A stretch of DNA of 64,000 nt from Stenotrophomonas acidaminiphila (GTDB lineage Bacteria; Pseudomonadota; Gammaproteobacteria; Xanthomonadales; Xanthomonadaceae), in contig CP019797.1 of assembly GCA_002951995.1 (NCBI GenBank), forward strand, positions 60,001 through 124,000. The letters run 5' to 3'. The position numbers were made by a program, and so were the translations under genes. This document shows, one piece after another, positions 55,701 through 64,000 of the stretch. Below the pieces are notes generated by a model, which ran no database searches, was not told the DNA's origin, and saw nothing but the letters and a program-made list of their open reading frames with translations. Each line of letters starts with the position of its first letter. Position 1 is the first letter of the stretch.

Positions 55701-57829
55701 CGCGCGGTCTCCTGCGGTGCGGCCAGGGCATCCAGGTAGCGACGGCCCATGGCGTCGGCGGCATCGCGCCGTGCCGGCGGCCCGGGGGCGCGCGGCAGCG
55801 CCGGCCACAGCTGGTCGCGCAGGCGCTGGCGGCAGGCATGGCAATCCGGTTGCTGGCGCAGTGCGTCGATGGCGGCGGCGATGTCGAGTGGGTCGGGCAC
55901 CGCCTGCGGATGCGCATCGAGCCAGCGCGACAGCGCGTCCAGGTTGACCGCCGCGTCCGCCGTCGCCAGCGCCCGCCATGCGTCCACCGGGGTGCGGTCG
56001 CCGGGCTTGCGTGGCGGTAGCTGCAGGTCGCGGTTGCCCAGCCCGTCGCGCTTGCCGCCCATGCGCCGCGCCAGGTCGATCGGCGGCAGCTCGGGGCCGA
56101 CCCGCGCCAGGTAGACGCGCTCGGCCTGCTGCACCTGCTTGATGAAACCCAGCGCCTTGTAGGCGTAGGGCAGCGCCTGGTCGGGATGGCCCTGGCGCAG
56201 GTGCCCTTCGGACTGCCACATCTGGTCGAGCGCGGCCTTGAGGATGGCGCGGGTCTGCGGATCCAGCAGGGTGGCGGCCTCGGCGTGGTCGTGGGTATGG
56301 CCGTACTCGGCGAGCACGTCGGTGGCGCTGCCGAACGCCGCTGCGCTGCCGTCGCCGGCCTCGGCATGGTCATGGCCATCGTCGTGCGCGTGCTCACTGG
56401 CCGCGGTGTCGCCGGTGGGCGCGCTGTCGCTGGTTGGCGGCGGTTTGGCGCCACCCTCGGCCTCCTCGCCGAGGAACTGGCCATAGCGCAGGCGCAGGAT
56501 GCGCTGGTCCACGCCGATGGCATCGGCCCGCCGGGTGAAGGTGTCGGCATCGAGCGCGCCGCGCTGCTTCAGCAATGCCTCGGCGTCGATGATGATCTGG
56601 CGCTGGCTGCGGAAATAGGCCGGCATCACTTTCTTGATCGCGCCTTCCAGGTCGCTGGTCTGCACTTCCTGCGCGCTGGGCAGGCGCAGGATCAGGCTGG
56701 GGCTGCGCGCTTCCTGCGGCTGCGGCGCGCGGTTGTCGCGCACGCCCAGGCGCGCCACCACCTCGTCGCCGGGGCCGACGCCCAGCGCCGCCAGGTCGAC
56801 GTCGTAGGCGAAACGGCGCGCGGTGGCCGGGCCACTGCCGGCCAGCTCGATGCGGCGCTGCTGGAAGTCGATGTTCTCGCCGCTGCCCTTGGCGGTGGTG
56901 AGCTCCAGCACCGCGCCGGCGGCGACGCCGAAATCGTCGCGCGCTTCGAACCGCAGCGGCCAGCGGCGCTGGCGCGGCGCGGCGCGGGTCAGCGTCTGCA
57001 CCGGTTCGATCACCTTCACCTGCGGCGGCCGGTCCGGCACCACCTCCAGCCGCCACGCGCGCCCGGCCCCGGCCAGCGCCGGTTCGGTGGCGATGCGGTA
57101 CAGGCCGGAGCGCTGCAGGGTTTCGTGGGTCTGCCAGTGGTCGCCGTCGCGCTGCAGCGGCAGCCGGCGGCCATCGTGGAACTGCAGCCATGCCTGTTGC
57201 GGCTGCGGTGCGAAGCGCAGCTGCCAGTGCAGGCGGCTGCCCTGCAGGGCGCGCGCATCGAGCTTCGCGCCGGCGCTGGCGGGCTGGCCGGTATAGGCGG
57301 GCGGCGTCACCTGCAGCCGCGTGCCGCGCAGCGCGGGCGGCGCGGATAGGGCAGCGGCAGTCGCGGAGGCATCGTGGCCGCCCGCGACCACCGCGGCAGC
57401 GCGCGGCCACAGCAGGGCGGCGGCGGCGACCAGCAGTGCGGCGCCGAAGCACGCGGCCAAGCGCGGCCACGGCCAGCGTGGGCGCAGGTCGGGCGGCGCC
57501 GCGCGCAGGCGCTGTTCGATGCGCGCGCGCTGGCGCTGCTGCAGCGGGTTCAGCGTTTCCGGCGCGGCGAACAGCAGGTCGGCGCTGTCCTCCAGGCGCG
57601 GTTGCTGGTCCAGGCGCGCGATCAGCCAGCGGGTGTCCAGGCGCCGTGCGCGCCAGGTGGCGACAGTGGCGACGGCGAGCAGCGCCAGGGTGAGGGCCAC
57701 GCTGCCGGCGTCGAAACCGGCCAGGCGCATCGCGAGCGCGCCCGCCGCCAGTGCCAGCGGCACGCCGCCGGCCAGAACGATCAGCAATACCCGGCGCCGC
57801 GCGCCATGCAGCAGGGCCTGCGGGTTCAT
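55697..57829 (-). CDS. DUF4175-like large membrane protein
   Basis: A 710-residue protein. Hydrophobic segments near residues 14-35, 42-58 and 135-155 are followed by a long extracytoplasmic part with beta-rich repeats (LQVTPPAYTGQPAS, VKVIEPVQTLTRAAP) and helical regions (IIIDAEALLKQRGALD, LDQMWQSEGHLRQGHPDQALPYAYKALGFIK). The layout resembles DUF4175 proteins found with MoxR/DUF58 operons. A histidine/aspartate-rich loop (HAHDDGHDHAEAG ... GHTHDHAEA, coded near 56280-56420) may bind metal. A Cys pair (CHAC) lies near the C-terminus. It is coupled to both neighbours by ATGA overlaps. Confidence 0.75.
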   Translation of the reverse strand: MNPQALLHGARRRVLLIVLAGGVPLALAAGALAMRLAGFDAGSVALTLALLAVATVATWRARRLDTRWLIARLDQQPRLEDSADLLFAAPETLNPLQQRQRARIEQRLRAAPPDLRPRWPWPRLAACFGAALLVAAAALLWPRAAAVVAGGHDASATAAALSAPPALRGTRLQVTPPAYTGQPASAGAKLDARALQGSRLHWQLRFAPQPQQAWLQFHDGRRLPLQRDGDHWQTHETLQRSGLYRIATEPALAGAGRAWRLEVVPDRPPQVKVIEPVQTLTRAAPRQRRWPLRFEARDDFGVAAGAVLELTTAKGSGENIDFQQRRIELAGSGPATARRFAYDVDLAALGVGPGDEVVARLGVRDNRAPQPQEARSPSLILRLPSAQEVQTSDLEGAIKKVMPAYFRSQRQIIIDAEALLKQRGALDADTFTRRADAIGVDQRILRLRYGQFLGEEAEGGAKPPPTSDSAPTGDTAASEHAHDDGHDHAEAGDGSAAAFGSATDVLAEYGHTHDHAEAATLLDPQTRAILKAALDQMWQSEGHLRQGHPDQALPYAYKALGFIKQVQQAERVYLARVGPELPPIDLARRMGGKRDGLGNRDLQLPPRKPGDRTPVDAWRALATADAAVNLDALSRWLDAHPQAVPDPLDIAAAIDALRQQPDCHACRQRLRDQLWPALPRAPGPPARRDAADAMGRRYLDALAAPQETAR

Positions 57830-58977
57830 GGCGGCCCCTGGCGCCGGCGCGCGCTGGCGAGCCAGCGTTCCAGCAGGAACAGCAGGGCGATGGCGGCGGC
57901 CAGCCACGGCACGGGTTCGTAGGCCGGCTGCGGCCAGGCGGCCGCGCCGCGGCCCGGCGCCATGGCCGCGGCCAGCGCCCGCGTCGGTGCCGGCGGCGCC
58001 TGCAGCACGTCGCGCAGGTGCTGCGGGAACCCGGCGTCCAGCAGCACCGGCAGGGTGGCCGGCTGCAGCGGCGCGGCCCAGCGCAGCCAGCGTCCCCCGC
58101 CGCCGGCCACCTGTTCGATCACCGGCGCGCCGCTGTCGTCGTGCCAGACCGGCAGGCGCTGGGTGTCGGCCGGCACCGGCGTGCGCGCATCGACCAGCAA
58201 CCGGCCGCCCGCGCGCGCCCATGCCTGCACGGCGGCGGGAACCGGTCTGGCCGACAGCCAGACGCGCACGCCCGCGTCGTCGGCGAAGGGCTGCTCGTCG
58301 CCGTTGATGTCCACCGGCGTGGCGGCGTTCCATGCCTGGCCGACGGCCCGCAGCCACGGCAGGGCGCTGGCGCCGGCGGGGTCATGGCGGATGTGCAGGC
58401 GCGGTGGCGGCGCGGCGGTGGCTGCGGCGGCGGGCGGCGCGGCCGCGACGACCTGCCAGCGCACCGCGCGTGACAACCGCGGCAGCTGCGCGTCCAGTCC
58501 GTCCAGCACCGACGGCACGACCACGGCGAGCGGCGCGCCGGCCGGCAGCGTCGCATCCAGTTCGCGCAGCAGGCTGGCGAGCGGCTGCGCGGGCGGGGGC
58601 GCGGCGCCCGCATCGACCGCGGGGAAGCCCGGCGACAGCCACAGCCAGCGCGCGTCACCGCTGCCCGTCGCGCCGCGCGCGGCGGCGATGTCCACGCCGG
58701 GCGCCACGGCGACGCGCGGCGCATCGTCCTCGACACCTTGCAGCGCCGGCCGCGCCAGCAGCACCGCCAGCAGCGCAAGCAGCAGCAGCCGCACCAGCAG
58801 CAGCGGCCAGTCGTCGAAGCGGATGCGCCGGCGCGGGCGTGGCCTGGCCGACAGCCAGCGCAGCGCGGCAAAATCGATCAGCCGCTGCTCGTCGCGCCGC
58901 GCCAGGTGGATCAGCACCGGCAGCAGCAGCGCCGCCAGTGCGACCAGCCCCGCGGGGAACAGCCACACCAGGCTCAT
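57826..58977 (-). CDS. BatA-like membrane protein
   Basis: A 383-residue protein. The N-terminus has the BatA/aerotolerance signature: LVWLFPAGLVALAALLLPVLIHLARRDEQRLIDFAALRWL, followed by a second membrane segment (WPLLLVRLLLLALLAVLLARPAL). A long periplasmic domain follows and a C-terminal membrane segment with positive tail (WLAAAIALLFLLERWLASARRR). There is no intact von Willebrand metal site, so it is a BatA relative rather than BatA itself. It overlaps both the DUF58 gene and the next gene by four bases. Confidence 0.82.
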   Translation of the reverse strand: MSLVWLFPAGLVALAALLLPVLIHLARRDEQRLIDFAALRWLSARPRPRRRIRFDDWPLLLVRLLLLALLAVLLARPALQGVEDDAPRVAVAPGVDIAAARGATGSGDARWLWLSPGFPAVDAGAAPPPAQPLASLLRELDATLPAGAPLAVVVPSVLDGLDAQLPRLSRAVRWQVVAAAPPAAAATAAPPPRLHIRHDPAGASALPWLRAVGQAWNAATPVDINGDEQPFADDAGVRVWLSARPVPAAVQAWARAGGRLLVDARTPVPADTQRLPVWHDDSGAPVIEQVAGGGGRWLRWAAPLQPATLPVLLDAGFPQHLRDVLQAPPAPTRALAAAMAPGRGAAAWPQPAYEPVPWLAAAIALLFLLERWLASARRRQGPP

Positions 58978-59876
58978 GCGCCGCTGCCTCCGCGGCCACC
59001 GGCCAGGCGTTGCAGCGGGGCGTCGATGGGCTCGTCGAGGAAGCCGGTGTCATGGCGGATGCCCGCGGCCTGCAGCCGTGCATCCAGCGTGCGCCGCGCC
59101 TCGGCGAAGCGCGCCAGGTAACCGGCACGCAGCAGGGCGCCGTCGCCGAGCAGTTCATCGCCGGTTTCCGGGTCGCGGAAACGATGGCCGTCGCGGAACG
59201 GGAAGTCGCGCTCCTCGGCGGTCAGCAGCTGCAGGTGCACGACATCGCGGCCGGCCCGGGCCAGGCGTTCGGCCAGGGCGATGGCGGTGTCGTCGAAGCC
59301 GTCGCCGATCATCACCACCAGGTCGTTGCCGGCGATGCGTTCCCACACCGGCGCCAGCGTTGCGTGCGCCGGCCACCGGCCCTGCGCGCGCAGGGCATGC
59401 AGCTGCAGGTGCACCCGGTCGCGCTGGCGCAGGCCATGGCCGGCCGGGACCAGGCGCACGCCGTCGCCGCCGATGGCGATCAGGCCGAAGGCGTCGCCCT
59501 GCTGCAGCGCCAGTTGCGCCACGCACGCGGCCAGGGCGCAGGCGGCCTGCAGGCGGGTCCAGTCGCGGCGTGCGTGGTCGGCCTGCGCCATCGAGGCGCT
59601 GGTATCGAGCAGCAGCCATACCGTGAGCGGGCTTTCGCGTTCGGATTCGCGCACGAAAAAGCGGTCCGAGCGCGCGTAGAGCTTCCAGTCGATCTGGCGC
59701 GGCTCGTCGCCGGGCTCATAGGCACGGTACTGCGCGAACTCGAGCCCGGCGCCGCGGCTGCGGCTGGCGTGCACCCCGATACCGCGGCTGCCGCTGGCCC
59801 GTTGCGGCAGCAGCCGCAGGCCGCGCAGGCGGCTGCGCACGTCGGCGGGAATCAGCGGGGGCGCGGTGGCGGCCAA
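58974..59876 (-). CDS. DUF58 protein with von Willebrand-like fold
   Basis: A 300-residue cytosolic DUF58 protein: SRSRGAGLEFAQYRAYEPGDEPRQIDWKLYARSDRFFVRESE is the defining block, followed by a MIDAS-like LLLDTSASM and VVMIGDGFDD. DUF58 proteins work with MoxR AAA ATPases, probably as adaptors or substrates in assembling envelope complexes. The gene lies 34 bases after moxR and overlaps the BatA-like gene. Confidence 0.92.
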   Translation of the reverse strand: MAATAPPLIPADVRSRLRGLRLLPQRASGSRGIGVHASRSRGAGLEFAQYRAYEPGDEPRQIDWKLYARSDRFFVRESERESPLTVWLLLDTSASMAQADHARRDWTRLQAACALAACVAQLALQQGDAFGLIAIGGDGVRLVPAGHGLRQRDRVHLQLHALRAQGRWPAHATLAPVWERIAGNDLVVMIGDGFDDTAIALAERLARAGRDVVHLQLLTAEERDFPFRDGHRFRDPETGDELLGDGALLRAGYLARFAEARRTLDARLQAAGIRHDTGFLDEPIDAPLQRLAGGRGGSGA

Positions 59877-59910
59877 GGTGGGTGCGGGCGGGGGTTCGGG
59901 CCGGTCCGGA

Positions 59911-60900
<990 letters not shown>

Positions 60901-60916
60901 GCGGTCACCAATGGAG

Positions 60917-61645
60917 TCAGTGCGTCAGTGCGTACATCACGATGTTCACGCCGAATTTGGTGTTGTCTTCGGCCAGGAAGCGTTTGTTGCGCCAGTCGTA
61001 GTCCCATTCGCAGCCGTAGTCCTTGTTGCTGTAGAGCACGCCCAGGCGGCCGTCGATCTCGATGCCCTTCAGGTAGTCGTGCACCAGGTCGTCGCCCCAG
61101 CCGTTCAGTTCGAACGTGGTCGCCGGCGGGCCGTCGGGAAAGCGGAAGAAGCTGCGGTACAGCGGGTGGCTGTTGGGCAGCTTGGCCAGCGCGCCGGTAC
61201 CGAAGATGGCGCGCATCTGCGCCTCGAACGAAGTGGCGAACAGGCCGTCGATGTCGTGGTTGCAGTCGTCCACCAGCACGAAGCCGCCGTTGCGCACGTA
61301 GCGCTCGAAGTTGCGGCGCTCGTCCGGATTGAACTCGACCAGCTTGTGCCCGGCCAGGTAGCAGAACGGCGCGCGCAGCATCTTCGGGTCGGACAGCGCG
61401 ATGACATGCTCGACAGGGTCGACGCGCAGCGTGGTGTAGTCGATCAGCGAGGTGATCAGGTTGGACGGCATGCGCGCGTCCACGTCCCAGTCGCCGGAGT
61501 CGTACTTGAGCCGCGTGAACCAGAAATCGTAGCGGCTGGCCTGCGCGCGCGCCCTGCCGGGCAACGTGGCCGCCACCGCGCCGCCGAGCAGCAGGTGGAG
61601 GAATTGCGCACGCGTTAGCCGGGACGGTGACAAAGGCGGGAACAT
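60917..61645 (-). CDS. DUF4159 protein, exported
   Basis: A 242-residue exported protein with a signal peptide (RLTRAQFLHLLLGGAVAATLPGRARA). The DUF4159 domain includes FTRLKYDSGDWDVD, FCYLAGHKLVEFNPDERRNFERYVRNGGFVLVDDCNHD, LPNSHPLYRSFFRFPDGPP and YSNKDYGCEWDY. The fold resembles a GATase-like sandwich; the function is unknown. It is regularly found next to MoxR/DUF58 genes, as here. Confidence 0.88.
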   Translation of the reverse strand: MFPPLSPSRLTRAQFLHLLLGGAVAATLPGRARAQASRYDFWFTRLKYDSGDWDVDARMPSNLITSLIDYTTLRVDPVEHVIALSDPKMLRAPFCYLAGHKLVEFNPDERRNFERYVRNGGFVLVDDCNHDIDGLFATSFEAQMRAIFGTGALAKLPNSHPLYRSFFRFPDGPPATTFELNGWGDDLVHDYLKGIEIDGRLGVLYSNKDYGCEWDYDWRNKRFLAEDNTKFGVNIVMYALTH

Positions 61646-61761
61646 CTCGGGACAGGGCCCCCCTTCCGGGTAAAGGGGGGCGCGGCGACAGCCGCGGGGG
61701 AGCCGGCAGGAGCGGGGCGCGGGACCCCCGGTTTCGCGCCAGCGCGACCGGGGGCGGGCAA

Positions 61762-61778
61762 GGCCCGCGAAGCGGGCC
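61762..61778 (-). terminator. Hairpin after the TldE gene
   Basis: On the minus strand GGCCCGC-TTC-GCGGGCC is followed by TTGCC. A further G/C-rich inverted stretch (CCCCCC...GGGGGG) lies near 61656-61671. This may partly separate the tld genes from the DUF4159-MoxR genes, or process a common message. Confidence 0.5.
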
Positions 61779-61781
61779 TGC

Positions 61782-63116
61782 CTAGACCGCGTCGGACAGC
61801 GAGGTGAAGGTGAAATCGCGCAGCCGCATCGGCGGGATCATCATCACGAAGCTGGACTCGTCGCCGGCCACGCGCACCGGCTTGCCCAGCTCGTCGATGT
61901 TGTTGAGCATGATCACCGGCGATTCGTTGAAGCGGAAATTCTTCACCGGGTGCTTGATCTGGCCGTTCTCGATGTAGAACGTGCCGTCGCGGGTCAGGCC
62001 GGTCAGCAGCACGGTCTGCGGGTCGACCAGGCGGATGTACCAGGTGCGGGTGAGCAGGATGCCCTTCTGCGTGCCCTTGACCAGCTCGGCGATCGACTTG
62101 CTGCCGCCGCTCATCAGCAGGTTGCCCGGCCGCGCGTTGGCGGTCTTGCCCTGCTTCTGCGCCCAGTAGCGCGAGTAGTTCAGATTGGCGACCTTGCCGT
62201 TCTCGATGATCGCCATGCGCTCGCGCGGCATGCCTTCGCCGTCCCACGGCAGCACCGGCGCGTCCGGGTGCCACGGGTCGGCGAACATGTTCACCTGCGG
62301 GTCGTAGACCTGCTCGCCGAGCTTGTTGCCGCCGCCCTTCCTGGACAGGAAGCTGCGGCCCTCGTCGGCCGAACGCGCGTCGAAGAAGTTCATCATGAAG
62401 CTGATCAGGCCGGCGGCCGCGGCCGGCTCCAGGATCACCGTGTACTTGCCCGGTTCCAGCGCCTTGGCTTCGGCCGATTCGATCGCCTTGCGCTTGGCGA
62501 TCTCGATCTCCTGGTCGGCGTGGAAGTCGGCCGCGTCCTTCAGGTTGCGCCCGACCCAGCCCGAGCCGCGGCCGTCCTCGGTGCGCACCGTGCAGGTGTA
62601 GTCGAACGAGGTGGTGCGCTGGTAGCCGAAGTTGCCCTTGCTGTTGGCGATGGCGACGAAGCCGCGGCTGTCCTCGAGGAAGCCGGCGGCGACCAGGCCG
62701 TGGCCGCGGCACGGCGCGATGGAATCGGCGGCAACCCTGGCGCGGAACTCCGGGTCGATGGCGGCGGTGGACTCGCTGAAGGTCGGGCTCGGCCTGTAGT
62801 CCTGCCTGTCGATGATGGGCATGAACTCCGGGTTCTCCGGCGCCAGCCGCGCCAGGTCCTCGGCGCGGCGCACCACGCGCTCCAGCGAGGCGTCGTCGAA
62901 CTCATTGATCGAAGCGGTGCCCACGCGCTTGCCGAAGGCCACCTGCACGGCCAGCTCGGCGTTGGTGACCATGCCGCTGGTGGAGACATTGTTCAGCGCG
63001 AAGCGGATGTTGCCGTCGATGGAGCCGGCCAGGGTCGCGGTGCATTCGTCGGCCTTGGACAGCGCGATGACCTTGTCCAGGATGGCCTTGGCCTGCTGTT
63101 CGGTGAAGATGCTCAT
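61782..63116 (-). CDS. TldE/PmbA-like subunit of a TldD/TldE-type protease
   Basis: A 444-residue protein of the TldD/PmbA family: DDASLERVVRRAEDLARLAPENPEF, GFVAIANSKGNFGYQRTT, GKYTVILEPAAAAGLISFMMNFFDARSADEGRSF and GLTRDGTFYIENGQIKHPVKNFRFNESP. It lacks the HExxxH zinc site, so it is the non-catalytic partner that builds the chamber with TldD, encoded 22 bases upstream. TldD/TldE proteases act on unfolded or peptide substrates (microcin B17 precursor and CcdA in E. coli). AAGGAG precedes ATG 63116. Confidence 0.9.
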   Translation of the reverse strand: MSIFTEQQAKAILDKVIALSKADECTATLAGSIDGNIRFALNNVSTSGMVTNAELAVQVAFGKRVGTASINEFDDASLERVVRRAEDLARLAPENPEFMPIIDRQDYRPSPTFSESTAAIDPEFRARVAADSIAPCRGHGLVAAGFLEDSRGFVAIANSKGNFGYQRTTSFDYTCTVRTEDGRGSGWVGRNLKDAADFHADQEIEIAKRKAIESAEAKALEPGKYTVILEPAAAAGLISFMMNFFDARSADEGRSFLSRKGGGNKLGEQVYDPQVNMFADPWHPDAPVLPWDGEGMPRERMAIIENGKVANLNYSRYWAQKQGKTANARPGNLLMSGGSKSIAELVKGTQKGILLTRTWYIRLVDPQTVLLTGLTRDGTFYIENGQIKHPVKNFRFNESPVIMLNNIDELGKPVRVAGDESSFVMMIPPMRLRDFTFTSLSDAV

Positions 63117-63138
63117 TGCTCAGGAACTCCTTGGACGG

Positions 63139-64000
63139 TCAGCCGAGGCTGCGCGCGGTATTGATGACGTTGATGCCGTCGAAACGGGCGGTGGACGAGC
63201 CGTGCGACACCGCCGAGACCTGTCCCGGCTGGCCCTTGCCGTCGAAGAACGAACCGCCCAGGCGGTAGTCGCGCTCGTCGGCCACCGCGCTGCAGGCGTT
63301 CCAGAACTCCGGCGTGCGGATCTGGTAGGCCACGTCCTCCAACATGCGGGTGATCTGGCCGTTCTTGATCTCGTAGAACAGCTGGCCACCGAACTGCGCG
63401 TTGTAGCGCTGCTGGTCGATCGAGAACGAGCCGTCGCCGATGATGTAGATGCCGTTCTCCACGTCCTTGATCAGGTCGGCCACGCTCAGCGGCGTCTTGC
63501 CCGGCGCCAGCGACACGTTGGCCATGCGCTGGAACTGCACGCTCGACCACGAATCGGCGTAGCAGCAGCCGTCGGACTCGGTCTTGCCGAGGATGTGCGC
63601 CTGGTCGCGGATGGTCTGGTAGTCGACCAGCTTGCCCTCGCGGATCAGGTCCCACTTCTTGCACTTCACGCCTTCGTCGTCGTAACCGACCGCGCCGAGG
63701 CTGCCGGGCTGGGTCTTGTCGGCGAAGATGTCGACCTTGTCGCTGCCGTACTGGAAATGCTGTTCGCGCTTGTCCAGGGTGGCGAAGCTGGTGCCGGCGT
63801 AGTTGGCCTCGTAGCCGAGCACGCGGTCCAGTTCCAGCGGGTGGCCGACCGACTCGTGGATGGTCAGCCAGGTGTGCGACGGGTCCAGCACCAGGTCGTA
63901 CTTGCCCGGCTTGACCGACGGCGCCTTGAGCTTCTCCTGCGCCTGGCGGGCGGCCGCGACCGCGTCTTCGCGCATGTCGTAGGACAGCCCGTAGTTGACC
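63139..64000 (-). CDS. TldD-like metalloprotease, N-terminus beyond the window
   Basis: The C-terminal 286 residues of a TldD-family zinc protease; the reading frame continues past 64000 (VNYGLSYDMREDA). The zinc motif HESVGHPLELDRVLG matches HExxxH. Downstream family blocks are present (GYDDEGVKCKKWDLIREGKLVDYQTIRDQAH, LIKDVENGIYIIGDGSFSIDQQRYNAQFGGQLFYEIKNGQITRML). It forms a heterodimeric protease with the product of the next gene. Confidence 0.92.
   Translation of the reverse strand, partial: VNYGLSYDMREDAVAAARQAQEKLKAPSVKPGKYDLVLDPSHTWLTIHESVGHPLELDRVLGYEANYAGTSFATLDKREQHFQYGSDKVDIFADKTQPGSLGAVGYDDEGVKCKKWDLIREGKLVDYQTIRDQAHILGKTESDGCCYADSWSSVQFQRMANVSLAPGKTPLSVADLIKDVENGIYIIGDGSFSIDQQRYNAQFGGQLFYEIKNGQITRMLEDVAYQIRTPEFWNACSAVADERDYRLGGSFFDGKGQPGQVSAVSHGSSTARFDGINVINTARSLG

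Overview
The window comes from a high-GC gammaproteobacterium of the Xanthomonadaceae (Stenotrophomonas/Pseudoxanthomonas/Xanthomonas-like). Evidence: the 23S/5S sequence, GTAG-headed REP palindromes of the Stenotrophomonas type, the L-fuconate pathway described in Xanthomonas, and the local gene families. Genus is not certain.

Layout. 1-2660: 3' part of a 23S rRNA gene, 5S rRNA and the rrn terminator. 2.7-4.2 kb: gene debris (a duplicated methylglyoxal-synthase tail and a ketoacyl-ACP-synthase tail) next to a frameshifted two-domain methylglyoxal synthase. 4.5-10.5 kb: gltBD glutamate synthase. 10.7-15.2 kb: two I78-inhibitor lipoproteins, a saccharopine-dehydrogenase-like protein, and a BlaI repressor with an M56 sensor peptidase behind paired operators. 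15.2-19 kb: a REP cluster and an MrfA/MrfB (YprA/YprB) DNA-repair helicase-nuclease pair. 19-26.4 kb: housekeeping and envelope genes (AI-2E transporter, DUF3667, NTF2-like, dTMP kinase, RlmF, NYN protein, OmpA-type lipoprotein).

26.5-51 kb: glycan and fucose utilisation. It contains a GH20 hexosaminidase, a phosphatase-superfamily protein, a GntR/FadR-type regulator, and an eight-gene operon encoding the whole non-phosphorylated L-fucose pathway with FucP and a lipoprotein GH29 fucosidase. A divergent TAT-exported GH29/GH35 pair follows, then a GH29-GH29-PNGase A operon and a divergent TonB-dependent receptor. The enzyme set fits a plant-type N-glycan: Lewis-a antennae (fucose, galactose, GlcNAc) and core-fucosylated chitobiose. 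An 11-bp motif of the FadR-operator type (TGGTTGGACCA) recurs at the fuc operon, the GH29-PNGase operon and the receptor gene. In the first two it overlaps predicted promoters of identical geometry, so I propose it is the operator of the neighbouring GntR protein.

51-64 kb: an M61 peptidase, then a run of overlapping minus-strand genes: TldD (cut by the window edge), a TldE/PmbA partner, DUF4159, MoxR, DUF58, a BatA-like protein and two large membrane proteins.

Six genes carry eight single-base frameshifts, all of them losses in G/C runs or at CCGG. This looks more like residual sequencing error than gene decay, and the affected genes are described here as intended full-length products.
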